Shown piece after piece: positions 33,761 through 44,467 of a DNA stretch of 64,000 bases. This DNA comes from Myrmaecium sp. VS I D KN 1. Taxonomy: Eukaryota > Ascomycota > Dothideomycetes > Valsariales > Valsariaceae. The notes below the pieces were generated by a model. It ran no database searches. It had not been told where the DNA came from and was given only the letters and a program-made list of their open reading frames with translations. Within the stretch, counting starts at the first letter, position 1. Each line of letters opens with the position of its first letter. The DNA lies in contig JADQAV010000003.1 of NCBI GenBank assembly GCA_019775845.1, forward strand, positions 186,001-250,000, in the 5' to 3' direction. Made by a program: the position numbers and the translations under genes.

Positions 33761-35064
33761 GAGCCAGCGAGAGATAGCTGGAGTTTGAGGGGTTGGCTGG
33801 CTCTACGGTGACAATGCAATAACGGCGATGCGCAGTAATGGATCGGGCCGGCCCAGGGAGAGGATTATGGAAGATGCTGCGAGCTGTGTTGAAGCGTGCG
33901 GGTTGTCGGGAGACGAGCGGGAGGAGTTGGAGAAGGGTTTGGCGGTGATTATTGTTGCGGCGGGAATGGTCGGTCACCTACCGTACTCGACGTCGAATCA
34001 AGCAAGCACAGCAGAGCTTCGTGAGATCGTCGGCGCCAAGGAATGGCCTGTTCTTTCCCGCAACAACTTGGACTGCACTTGCACGGGGGGAAGGAGGGCC
34101 GAGCCACGGCGAGGGCCGGGTGTCAGGCCAACGCTTCTTGACCCCTCCTTCTCCTCCTCCTGCGCTCCTATCAACGTGTACACCGCAGTGGGAGGAGTAT
34201 GTATCCGTACCCCGTCCAGTTTACCTCTGTGCTTGAGTACCTACCACCTTATATACTGTACGTACGCATGGAGCTCCTGGTACCCGGTTCCTCGTACATG
34301 CCATGACGCTGCAAGTCCTTCGCCTTCAGGGACCATCGGTTGAAAACATAATCCACATCACCATTGCCAAAGACGGAAACGAAACAAACGAGGCCCGATG
34401 GTTTCTCTTCTATTTTTTCGTCGGCGGGCGCGCTTCAGCGGGACGCTACTCCATCCTCCACCGGCCAGCAACGACCTCGAGTGGAGATGGGTCTCGGGCC
34501 GACAGACTACCAACGTGTCTCCTCGTCAGAAGGTCGGGAGGGTGTTAGGTCCAGATAGATATATAAAGCCGTCAAGCGCGCGCCCGATGAGCGTCGTGGC
34601 AGACGGAAGATCTGCTCTTGAAACACACTGAGCTATCGAGGCTGTGATAATGCTCGGATGGGTGCGTATTGAAGGAGCAAACCCCGGTCACAAACAGCGC
34701 TCATGGTGACCGAAACCACGAGCATGCTTTACTGACGACTCTGCTTGCGTGAGACATGAAATGTTCCTTTTCTAGCCATGCGCTTGCCTATCCACGATGT
34801 CTACTAGTCGTATAGAGACTCACCGTCAGATATCTACTCCATACGCGTTGGCAAGAGCGCGGTTAGGAGTGGCTGGCCGCGCTCGCTCCACGCGCTAGAC
34901 GTGATGCTCGCGAAAGGTCTGATGCATCCGCCAGCACGGCTACGGTGCACCATTCTACATCAACTACGCAGTATGTCATCAGCCCAGTGAGATACCTACG
35001 GTTAGGTAGTAGGCGGCAGCGTGTTCAAGGGGAAACCCGTAGCGACATACTGTACCTTACCCTA

Positions 35065-35075
35065 TACCTTAGGTA
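35065..35075. repeat. Inverted motif TACCTTAGGTA
   Basis: Eleven-bp near-palindrome in the kinase upstream region; part of the recurrent TACCTA/TAGGTA set. Confidence 0.5.
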
Positions 35076-35876
35076 GAGATATGTACCTCGGTCATCACAA
35101 CGGTCGGTGAGAATGCCTGATCTCTGGCTGGGCTGCAAGGCTGGCGGCCGGCCTATATGGATGTCAATTCCTCTCGGCTCCCTACAGTCCGGATGAGTTG
35201 TGGGTGTATATTAGAGTAAAGTACCTATGATGTCGTGAGTTTAAGTGGTTGTCTGAATGCCCAAGCATCCCTGCTGGTACCGTCGTACGGGAGGGCAGTG
35301 GACGTACAGGAGACTAATTGAAGTTATTCACACGAATGCCCAAAACTCCAGCAGTTCGCCCGTCCGGCTCTTACGCAACGAAACCCCCACGTGCGCCGAC
35401 GGGGCCTCCCCCGCACCCGACCTCGGCCTACTAGTCCCGCGTAGTTCCATTACCCTTTCTCTCTCACCACCCGCTCTGCTTTTCCTTCCCGCCCGGCCTC
35501 CTCTCCGACAAAGGAAGACCTTCCTTTGCCATTCCGTCCCTCCCCGCCCTTCGACGTACTTGTACAGTCCCGTACAGTGACCTGCCCTGCCCCTTCAAGA
35601 ACTTCCTCCAACCGACCATATTTCTGCGTTGACGCCTGTGCTGGCCATGCCCTAACTGAGCTCCACCTCGCTGCAGCGCAACCAACTGCGCACTCCCCGG
35701 ATCTTCCCCACCTAGCTCGCGACAGGCTGATTACCTACCTAACAAGCCAATCACCTTTTCCTCGTCATCATCTTCACTCGTATAGGTCTGGAAACACCTC
35801 GAGACTCTGCCGCCCCCTGCCCGCTTGCGTTCTCCATCCTCCCAGCGTGTGACTGCCAGGCTTGCTGGGAGGTTCT

Positions 35877-37820
35877 ATGGCCTCAGCTTCAGATTCGCGT
35901 AGTTTATTTCGAAAGCTCAAGATCGATACTCAAGCTCGTCCCAAACCTCCACGGTCGACCTTTTCCACCATCAGCCAGAATGACCGTAGCAACCACATTG
36001 TGCCAGAGCCAGGTCGCGATGGAGCATCGGCTGCCACAGATGATCTCCCACATGGCAAGCCAAACCCCGAGCACAACGGTGACGAAGCGAATCCTCATAA
36101 ACATTCAAGGCAGCAGTCCGTTCCCGACTTAGGAGGCTCCTTCCGCAAGCGTCAAACGTCCATCAGCTTCGATCCCAATGTGCGGCTAGACAGCGGGATC
36201 AGTCACTCTCTGGATGAGCCGCTTCCGAAGCCGACGTTCTCGAATGGACGCCGTTCGCCCATACCCGTGAATCACGGACCAGCTGTGGTGCCCTACCATG
36301 AGCGCGGCTTCAGCGCGTCTCAGACGGATCTCTTCGACCGGTCGACTGGGGCACCTTTAGATGATCGGACTGTTGATAAACAACAGTATCGAAGCGGTGA
36401 GGAACGGCATCCTCTGCTGCAACAGACGGTTGATGAGTTGTCCCGTGATCCTGCTGTTGGGTACAGTACGCCCATCGCTTCGCCGTTAGCAACTTCGATA
36501 CGTTCAGCCCCCGGTCCGCCGCGGACCCCATACGAGGGGTCAGAATATCTCCTTTCACCCTTACAAACCTCCTCACCTAGTGAGGCGCCGTCTTCACCAT
36601 GGCCGATGCTGCCAGGTTCAGGCTCGACGAGGTCAAGGGAGTACCGCTCCGGACGATCGAGCATCAGCAGCAGCGTGCACAAAAGTTCCAGGCCCTCCAG
36701 AAGGAGCACGGGCCGATCTGCCACCTCGTCCATGTCGCCTGCAAGTGCTTTTCTCGGCTCTCTGCGCCTTCCGCGGGATGACACCGTATGTACCTCCCCA
36801 GATGACGAAGGACAGGAGATTGGCGATCATAGCGAATACATCATTGGCAAGAAGATCGGATTCGGTGGGTTCAGCGTCGTCAAAGAGGTTTTCACTATCG
36901 ACAAGGCGACGGGAGAACGAATCAGGCGGGCGGTCAAGATCGTTCGCAAAGAACTCGAAGGCAAGTCGGAATTCCAAAATGAAGAACTCCAGTCGCAATT
37001 TGAGCACCAAATCTCCATCTGGCGGTACTTGAACCATCCTCACATCCTGCGTTTGTTGGCGGTCTACGAGACCCCTTTCGCGACGTTTTGCATCACGGAT
37101 CTCAACGTCGGCGGCACGCTATTCGACCTCATCCGAAAGGAACGGAGGGCAGGGCGCGAAGGCGTGAGCATCGACCATGCCAAACGCTATGCGTATCAAC
37201 TGGCGTCCGCTCTCCATTACCTGCACGTCGACATGCACATCGTCCACCGTGACGTCAAACTGGAGAACTGTCTGCTGGACATGTCCGCCCCGGGAGCCCA
37301 GGAGACCGGGGGCAACGTCCTGCTCTGCGACTTCGGCATGGCCGACTTCATCACGAACGACTCCCGCGACTCGCCGGAACCGTTGGGGACCCGCCCCTTC
37401 GCCGCCGGGCTGGCCGGCAACGTCGGCCCCTCCAGCACGAGCACGACCATCACGGGCAGCCTCCCCTACGCGGCCCCGGAGCTCTTCGCCGTCCCCTACC
37501 CGCTCTACTCGCCCGCGGTCGACCTCTGGGCCTACGGCGTCATCGTCCACGCCCTCCTGCGCGGCCACCTGCCCTTCCACCATGACTTCCAGGCCATGCT
37601 GCGCGCCCTGATCGAGAAGGGCGCGTGGGACGTCGACGGCCTGCGCGCGGCCGTGCTCGCCAAGGGCGCGACCGACGATGACGCCGACGCCGCCGTCCAG
37701 CTGGTCCAGGGCTGCCTCGCCCGCGATCCGTACGAGCGCTACGCGATCGAGGACGTGTTGGCCTCGCCCTGGCTTGCGGGCTGCGAGGAGAAATATGGGT
37801 GCCGGGACGAGGATGGGTGA
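35877..37820 (+). CDS. Serine/threonine protein kinase with long N-terminal regulatory region
   Basis: One intron-free exon of 647 residues; the ATG at 35877 (MASASDSRSLFRKLKID) is the first in frame. About 315 residues of Ser/Pro/Arg-rich, probably disordered sequence come first. The kinase domain runs from YIIGKKIGFGGFSVVKEVF (Gly loop) through AVKIVRKELEG (ATP-anchoring Lys), HIVHRDVKLENCLLDM (HRD loop) and LLCDFGMADFI (DFG), to SLPYAAPELFAVPYPLYSPA (activation end, APE), VDLWAYGVIVHALLRGHLPF and RDPYERYAIEDVLASPWL. All catalytic residues are present, so it should be active. The layout is CAMK-like. A 40-residue insert between DFG and APE (PEPLGTRPFAAG...TTTITG) is longer than usual. I recall related unnamed kinases in Aspergillus but cannot give a specific name or pathway. 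Confidence 0.9.
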   Translation: MASASDSRSLFRKLKIDTQARPKPPRSTFSTISQNDRSNHIVPEPGRDGASAATDDLPHGKPNPEHNGDEANPHKHSRQQSVPDLGGSFRKRQTSISFDPNVRLDSGISHSLDEPLPKPTFSNGRRSPIPVNHGPAVVPYHERGFSASQTDLFDRSTGAPLDDRTVDKQQYRSGEERHPLLQQTVDELSRDPAVGYSTPIASPLATSIRSAPGPPRTPYEGSEYLLSPLQTSSPSEAPSSPWPMLPGSGSTRSREYRSGRSSISSSVHKSSRPSRRSTGRSATSSMSPASAFLGSLRLPRDDTVCTSPDDEGQEIGDHSEYIIGKKIGFGGFSVVKEVFTIDKATGERIRRAVKIVRKELEGKSEFQNEELQSQFEHQISIWRYLNHPHILRLLAVYETPFATFCITDLNVGGTLFDLIRKERRAGREGVSIDHAKRYAYQLASALHYLHVDMHIVHRDVKLENCLLDMSAPGAQETGGNVLLCDFGMADFITNDSRDSPEPLGTRPFAAGLAGNVGPSSTSTTITGSLPYAAPELFAVPYPLYSPAVDLWAYGVIVHALLRGHLPFHHDFQAMLRALIEKGAWDVDGLRAAVLAKGATDDDADAAVQLVQGCLARDPYERYAIEDVLASPWLAGCEEKYGCRDEDG

Positions 37821-38700
37821 GCTGCGTTTTGTTGGCACACTGTTTTTGTGTCTTTTGGGCTCTGCGTGGGGATGAGGCGCGAAAATGCATATGGCATCCC
37901 CCCCATTTGGGGTGGTGGAGATACCATGTTATTATATTGTCAGCATTATCATATCATCATCAACATCATCAATATCTTTTTAAAGGATCTTTCATACCCT
38001 CCTCCACTCCTTCCTTTTGTTGCTTCTTTTCTTCTGCATCTTCTCCCTGCTTGTTTCTTCTTTTTGCGCATCGGAGGTTCAATCGGGAAAAACACAAACC
38101 GGTCTATATATGATACCCTGGTTATTCTTTTTATGAATGCATAGGATCATTGGGTGGGATCGGTGACACAGGAGAGTTGGGAGGTGGCGAAAGTGTGAAG
38201 GATACTATACAGTACAGTACAGTACATGGGATCTCACTCGGTTGTTTTTTTTTTTCTTGTTTCCCCCCCCCTCTTGGAAATCGGTATATGTATGATTCTC
38301 GATTGGAACGATAAATGCTTCGTACGGATGAATAGTATAGTAATAACGTCCACCTGTTCTAGCGACCGACCGAGGAAAATGGCGCCTAAGCTTTCCTTTC
38401 CGTTCTTTTCCACGCCTGCCGCCGCTGACCGCCACGGTTTCCGGAGCGGTCCGCAGCTGTCTCTTTCTCTTTCTCTCTCTCTCTTGTTGTCGTTGTCTTT
38501 CTGGAGGAGGGAATGATGATGGTCCCGATCGATGACACCGGGTGAATACCGTAGGTAAAGCTCGCTTCGCGACGGACGGACGGACGGACGCCTGACGCCA
38601 AAAAGAGGAGCAAGTGTGCAAAAAAAAAACCCCCTTCCTCCCCTCCCCTACTCCCCAAGAAAAGAGAGCGAATCGGTATAAGAAAGGGAAACCGACAGGT
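37821..38700. other. Convergent intergenic region
   Basis: 880 bp between the kinase and the RFTS-domain gene, convergent. It holds AT-rich 3' UTR-like sequence (37930-38000), an ACAGTACAGTACAGTACA repeat at 38209-38226, CT runs and GGAC repeats (38570-38590). No gene was seen. Confidence 0.5.
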
Positions 38701-40835
38701 CTAGTACCACCGCTCGATGCGATGCGGCGGCGCGGGTTCCCGGCCGCGAGCGGCTCGCGGAGGAGGAACCGGAGAGGCGTCCGCCACGTCGCGGATGCGC
38801 TTGATCAGATTGCTAAGCACCGCCACAGATCAGCATGCACACCATACTTCGACAGGCAGAGAGAGAGCCGGGGGGGGGGGGAAAGGGAACGCCAACGAAC
38901 GTACCTCACCGGCAACCGACTCTGCTGCTCCTCATGCATGACGACGGCGAGCTGTTCCTTCTGCCGCGCGGCGTGCCACTGGTAGTGTTCTTTGATCAGG
39001 TCGGGGCCCGGGGGCGCGTCGGCGCCGTAGATGCGGTGGGCGCACCCGTCGATGGCGCAGAGGAAGATGTTGGCGGGGGCGTTGGGGGAGGCGGTGGGGA
39101 TGGGTTTGGTGACGAGGGTGGGTTGGAAGGAGGGGGCGGTGGTGGTGGTGGTGGTGGTGGTGGTGGTGTTGTTGTTGTCTTTCCACCGAAGTGGAAGGGT
39201 TGTGGAGGATTGGTCGTGGACGACTTTGTTTTCGTTTTCGTCTTCGGAGGATGAGGATGAGGATGGGTGCGAGGAGGCTCGGCCGACGGCGCGCTTGCGC
39301 GGGTGGGAAGCGCCGCTGCTCTCGGCGAACTTGCGCTTTGCCGGGGGATCGAGGTCCATGTAGTCGATTAGCACGACGTCGGCTTCGACCTCTGAAGCGA
39401 CGTGTGCGGTGGTATGGCGCTGCGTCTGTGTTTGTCTGGTGACGCTTTTGCTGGACGTCTTTTGTCCTGGCGGCCGGAGCGCGGAATACTTCCCCCGCCG
39501 CGTGCGCTCAGGTTGCTCTGCTGTGGATGCTGACGTGGAGTCTTCCGAGTCTGAACTGCTGTGTTCGGCTGGGCCTGATAGAGCACCTCGTCTTCTCCGG
39601 AGATCAATTGCAGATGCGATGCGCATGGTGGCTGCCGGGAGGGTGATGGAGCCCAGTTCGTTGTAGAGCGGTAGGCCGGTCCAGTCGACGTGTCGCTGAC
39701 GTTTGGGGTGTTCCATCATGTACCTGATATTTGAGCCGTGCGCGCAGATGTGATGCAGCGCCTGCTCTTCGCCAGACAACTCGTACTGCTTCACCAGCAA
39801 CCGAGACAGGTTCCGGACGGTGATCTGGCCCGGGCTCAACCAATCTTGATCGTGCACCTTTTGAACGAACGCCCATATCACCTTGGCCCTCCACCAATTG
39901 CCATCCCTTCGTGGTCGCGACTGGGCACCCAACGGAGCCGGAAGCATGTTCTGCGGTTCGGCGTGTGAAGGCTGAGGCGTGCGGTCGCTTCGTGGGGTCG
40001 GCGGCGCCTCTTCACTTGCGGTACCTAGTACTACCTTGCCTTCAATCTTGCTACGGATTCTCGCGACATCCTCCGGAAATCGCGTCTTCAGATGGAGATA
40101 CAAAGACGTATGGCCCCATACGATCCCCTCCATTCGATTCATCATCGACGTCAGAAGAAACTCGCGGTGGTCGTAGAACAGCTGGGCGGCAGCCTTCGGG
40201 TCGGTGCAAGCGAACCGTCTATCTTCAGCATACTACAAATCACTTCGTTACTACAAGACCCCTGATGATCCAAAAAACCAAAAAGCGCTCTCACCTCGCG
40301 GAAGACCAGCTCAGCGCTCGGTCGCGCTCCTCCGCTATAAGAATCAGCGGCGAAGTACAGCAGCTGGATCGAGAGCGCCATGTGCTGATAGATGTCCCGG
40401 TAGCTGCGCGCCGGCCGGATTTCGAACCAGCCAGCCTCCCCGGCGGCCCAGAGGACGATGTCGCCGTTGCTTTCGTCCTGCGCGTACGCGAAGCGCGTCA
40501 CCCCGTCGATCTGAACGTTCACCGGCTTGCCATATGGCCTCCGCAGCACTGCTCGAGCCGTCAGCAACATAGAAAAAGCACATGCAGACGCAACACCTGC
40601 GCCAAAGGTGGCCGGTGGGTTGCTCACAGCAATGGGCTTGTCGCCGCTCCGGGGGTTCGAGCCTGCCTCGCACCGTCACGGGGGTGAGGGCGTGCGCGTC
40701 GAGCAGGCTGGCGAGCGCATGCGTCGTCGCATCGTAGACCTCGACGTTGCTCAGGACGAAGCATTCCCACTCGTTGTCGTCGGTGAGGGAGGGGTCCCGT
40801 GGCTTCAAGACGTCGCGCTCCGAGATGTAGTACAT
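38701..40835 (-). CDS. RFTS (DNMT1-RFD)-domain and C2H2-type zinc-finger protein, Raf2/DIM-7-like
   Basis: Four exons: 40628-40835, 40295-40548, 38905-40193 and 38701-38812, giving 620 residues; introns end in phase. It starts MYYISERDVLKPRDPSLTDD. An RFTS-type region covers about residues 10-160: WECFVLSNVEVYDATTHALA, VNVQIDGVTRFAYAQDESNG, VLWAAGEAGWFEIRPARSY. A helical block follows (AAAQLFYDHREFLLTSMMNR) and then a low-complexity middle with ten Thr. Near the end is a finger of the form C-x4-C-x18-H-x3-H (CAIDGCAHRIYG ... HYQWH), and the last exon adds LPVSNLIKRIRDVADASP. No methyltransferase domain is present. In fission yeast, Raf2 pairs an RFTS domain with a zinc finger and is part of the Clr4 H3K9-methyltransferase complex; Neurospora DIM-7 is its counterpart. 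Calling this gene Raf2-like is inference from domain layout and length. Confidence 0.85.
39138..39167 (-). repeat. (GGT/ACC)10 codon repeat encoding poly-Thr
   Basis: Ten perfect ACC codons on the coding strand, directly after an Asn run in the disordered middle of the RFTS-domain protein. Confidence 0.9.
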
Positions 40836-41183
40836 CGTGGTTGTGCCTGCGCTGCTGCTGCCGCTGCTGCCTGGTTCATGCTTCCGAGATGATGGGGCGC
40901 GACGGACGGTCCTACGCAGGTCGCAGCGGAGCGTTGGTGTGCAATCGTAGTGGTAAGAATGGGCGACGGCGCATATTGTGGACGCGAAACTGAAAGGGCA
41001 TGGCCGGCCGTTGGTCCCGTCCCTTTTTGATCGGCGGAGCACGTTTGGGGCCGGCGGAACGAACGCGGAGTCGAGGGAAAGCGTGTCCCCGAGTGGACCG
41101 GACAGCCCGCCTCCCAAGTCCTCCTTGGCGCTGTCCGCCGAAAAGTCCGTCGCAACAACACAACCACTCCTCCTCCCCGTTCA
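40836..41183. promoter_or_regulatory. Bidirectional promoter, RFTS-domain gene / PUS4
   Basis: Only 348 bp separate the two divergent start codons. A short CTG-type repeat lies just inside on the RFTS side (40845-40870). No TATA box was seen. Confidence 0.5.
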
Positions 41184-42601
41184 ATGTCCAGCAATCTCCG
41201 CACCGCCATCATGTCAAGCGGTTCAAAAGTGGTGGAGGGCGTTTTCGGTAAGTGGGCGAAGGAAGAGCAGCTCCAGAGGCCGCTGGCGTGCTCAAACGAT
41301 CCAACACGACATGCCGCAGACGAGCAGAAAATACTAATTGCAATTGAACCGAAAAAATAGCCATCAACAAACCAAAAGGCATCTCCTCCGCAGGCGTGCT
41401 ACGCAAGCTACAAGACCACTTCAACCCCTCTAAACTCTTCGCCCCATGGCTCGAAGCCGAACGACGACGGCTCGCACACGAGCGCCGGACGTCCGGCGGG
41501 CGTGGAAAAAAGTTCAAGCTGGACAAAGTCAAGATGGGCCACGGCGGCACGCTGGACCCGGAAGCCTCCGGCGTGCTGGTCGTCGGGGTCGGGTCGGGCA
41601 CCAAGCGGCTCAACGGCTTCCTCGAGTGCACCAAGAGCTACGACTGCGTGGTGCTGTTCGGGTGCGCGACGGACACCTACGACGGCGTCGGGAAGGTCGT
41701 TGGCACGGCGGCGTACGCGCACGTCACCCGCGCGGCGGTGGAGGACGCGTTGCGCGCGCGGTTCGCTGGCCGGATCGAGCAGGTCCCGCCTGTTTTCTCC
41801 GCGCTGAAGTTCGACGGCAAGAAGCTGTATGAGTTGGCCCGGGAGGGCAAGGAGATCCCGGAGATCAAGCCGAGGCCCGTGGAGGTCGTCAGCATGGAGT
41901 TGCTGGAGTGGTACGAGGGGGGCACGCATGACTATAAGTTTCCGGAGGCGGAGGCGCCGGCGGAGGAGAAGGCGGCTGCGGAACGGCTCATGGGTGCTGC
42001 CGACGCGTCGACACAGGGAGGCGCCACGAAGCGGAAGCGTGACGACGACGCCGAACCCGCATCGACTGAAGCTGAGGACAATCCCGAAGCGAAGAAGGCC
42101 AAGGCCAGCTCGGAACCGCTGATGTCCGGCGCCCTGTCGGCAGGGGAGGAGCAAGCTGCTTCAGCCACCACCGAACAACAGCCCTCCGAAGTCCCGGTCG
42201 AGACCTCAACCGAGCCCCGACCGCCGGCAGCCCTGCTCCGCATGACCGTCACCTCCGGCTTCTACGTGCGCAGTCTGTGCCACGACCTCGGACGGGCGGT
42301 GGGCTCGCTGGCCTTCATGGCCTCCCTCGTCCGGACGCGTCAGGGGGACTTCGAGCTCGGCAAGAACACGCTCGAGTACGAAGATCTGGAGAAGGGCGAG
42401 GAGACGTGGGCGCCGAAGGTCGAGCGCATGTTGGAGCAGTGGCAAGCGACGAAGGGCAGCGAGCCGGCGAGCGAGAGGAAACCGCAGCCGCGCCAGGGGG
42501 GCAATCCCAATAACAGTCACCAGAAGAATAAGAAGCAGACGCGGAATCACGATGCGCCGAGGCGGACGCGGCGGAATAGCTCGAGCGAGGAGGATAATTG
42601 A
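41184..42601 (+). CDS. PUS4: tRNA pseudouridine(55) synthase, TruB/Pus4 family
   Basis: Exons 41184-41247 and 41361-42601 give 434 residues; a second in-frame ATG lies at 41211. The intron is GTAAGT..AATAG, phase 1. The TruB fold opens FAINKPKGISSAGVLRKLQ, reaches the catalytic region KMGHGGTLDPEASGVLVVG (Asp in TLD), and continues with ECTKSYDCVVLFGCATDTYD, IEQVPPVFSALKFDGKKLYE and SGFYVRSLCHDLGRAVGSLA. An acidic, Ala-rich insert (about residues 245-330) separates the two halves of the fold, as in other eukaryotic Pus4 proteins. The basic C-terminal tail (NKKQTRNHDAPRRTRRN) may help bind tRNA or enter the nucleus. The enzyme makes pseudouridine at position 55 of the T-loop in cytoplasmic and mitochondrial tRNAs. 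Confidence 0.95.
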
Positions 42602-42837
42602 AGCGACCATGGGATTGCGTGAGAGGGAGAATGAATTGCTAGGAGACTATGTAGACCGGAGATAGCTTTCTTCTAGGTGATATTACGCCGCCAACGCCGG
42701 AGAAACAGCAGGGTATACCTTCAGCATATGATGAAAAGACAACCGCGCAGCGGCTGCTCTAGAAGGGGCAGTGAGCTGCCTTCGGAACCTGGTTGTCTCG
42801 CCCTACAAGGTAAGGCGGTCGGGGCTTGGCCTTCTCC

Positions 42838-44467
42838 TTACACTTCCCGCCCCCGCTGGAGAACCCATCTTGCGGGAACGTCTTCATCTTTGGATTCCTC
42901 GTGGTTCACCGCGAGGAAGGATAACAGGACGACGAACGCGCCGATCCAATAGGTGAAGCTGGAGTACTGGTCGTCGAGGACCATCTGGCCGATGAGGGAG
43001 AGGGGGATCGTGAGGGACAGGCCGACGGTGGTGACGACCGGGGATGTCAGCAGCATGGCATAGGCCCAGCAAAAGTCGGAGACGAAGGACGAGATCGAGT
43101 TGACCTAGCGGGAAAAAAGCATTAGTGAATTGAAACAATCGAGGTGAACCCGGCTGTGAAGCCCGTTTTTCTATGAGAAGCAAATGAGTGTCAAGACATG
43201 TACTCACGAGGACAATCGTCAGGACCTTCGCCGTCGGCGGCAACTCGAAGGGTTCCACGCCGGTGTAGTGCAACACGGCCAAGCCAGGCCACAAAAGCAC
43301 CACGTTGAAGAGGCCGACCAAGCCAAAGAACAGAGGCATGTTAACTCTGCTCTCATCGCCGATGCGTTTCTTCATGAGCACGGCGTAGCAGCCGTACAGC
43401 AGGGCGCTGAGGAAAGCCAAGGCATCCCCAAGGGCGATCTCGCGGGGCGTCTTGTGCGGGAATGAGCCGCGGTTCTCGTCCGTCTGGCCGGACATGTCGA
43501 CCGTCGAGATGAGAACGATGCCGACGAGCGAGGCGAGCACGCCGAGCAGCTTCTTCATCGTGAAGTGCTCGACCCCAACGACGGTCCCGATGATCAGAGT
43601 CCAGACGCTGCTTGTGGATGTCAGGATGGTCGAGCTCGCCACGGTCGTGTAGCTCAGGCAGGCCGCGGTGAAGTAGTTCGCTAGAAACTGTTGGAGGATT
43701 AGCTCCCGACCTTTCTATCACCGTGATCAGGTGTCGGCCATCATACCCAGATCATGCAGAACTCGAGACTCAGCTTGGCCGTGTCCCCAAGCGTCAGACC
43801 TTCACCGTGAACATGTCCTCCTGCTCTCCGCAACCCAGCCGCATCATGATCGATGTCCAGCCTCTCCGAGATGGTGCTTCCTCGACGAGACCCCAAGCCT
43901 GCGTTCCAAACTTCCATGACATCATCGTCATGGATATCATTCTCCTCCTCCTCGTCCACCTCCATGGGCTCATGCTCTTCACTCTTCGCCAAATCATACC
44001 GTCCCACTCTTCTCCGAATCAGATCCCTCCATGACAGACTCAATCCTCGGGATCTATCCACAACCACCTGCTTCCCCAGCATGAAAACCAGCGGGACGAC
44101 AAAGAAGGACGTGTTGACGTAAGTCACAAAATACGGCTTGGAATACGTGTCGTCCGCGAAGATCGTCTATCCGTAGAGGTCAGCAAGCCCCGCTCCACCA
44201 AACCTTATGGATCAGAAGCCTCGAACTTACGCTGGCGAGGAAGTTGGATGCTGTCCAGAGCACCACCGTCACCAGCAGGAGGAGGATCCCGAGCGCGTGT
44301 CTGCCTCTGTTGCGTCGGATCATGGCTTTTGTGAATGTCTCGCCCGTCGGACCGGAGGATGGGGAGGGAAGGATCGGGGAGGTGAGCGCGGCCATGTCGC
44401 TCTCGCGGAGCGACGGGCCTTGCAACGTTGCCCGATCATAGGGGACGCGGGAGTGTCGGTCGGACAT
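42838..44467 (-). CDS. EamA/DMT-superfamily transporter (SLC35F5/YML018C-like)
   Basis: Exons 44231-44467, 43747-44166, 43208-43687 and 42838-43104 give 467 residues, all introns in phase 0. About ten hydrophobic helices can be drawn, starting HALGILLLLVTVVLWTASNF and including PYFVTYVNTSFFVVPLVFML, CLSYTTVASSTILTSTSSVW, TLIIGTVVGVEHFTMKKLLG and VGLSLTIPLSLIGQMVLDDQ. The STILTSTSSVWTL block and the second EamA repeat are typical of the fungal YML018C/THI74 and animal SLC35F5 group. A roughly 80-residue acidic cytoplasmic loop (EVDEEEENDIHDDD) splits the first repeat. Yeast relatives sit in the vacuolar membrane or are thiamine-regulated; the substrate here is unknown. No thiamine riboswitch was recognised in its introns or leader. 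Confidence 0.9.

Larger units (their letters stand above)
33694..35876. other. Long divergent intergenic region, VAC8 / kinase
   Basis: 2.2 kb between divergent genes. It holds the CAG repeat, a TATATAAAG-like box at 34558-34566 with no recognised gene behind it, several TACCTA/TAGGTA units (34993-35008, 35065-35075) and a long CT-rich stretch from 35450 to 35870 that is probably the kinase leader. Short ORFs are not family-like. A non-coding transcript starting near 34590 is possible but unproven. Confidence 0.45.

Noticed and set aside
37119-37838. A 239-codon antisense frame across the kinase domain
   Set aside because: Shadow of the kinase exon; the sense frame holds all kinase motifs.
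40645-40662. GGTTCGAGCC-like box B of a tRNA gene
   Set aside because: It lies in exon 1 of the RFTS-domain gene, and no box A or acceptor stem could be paired around it.
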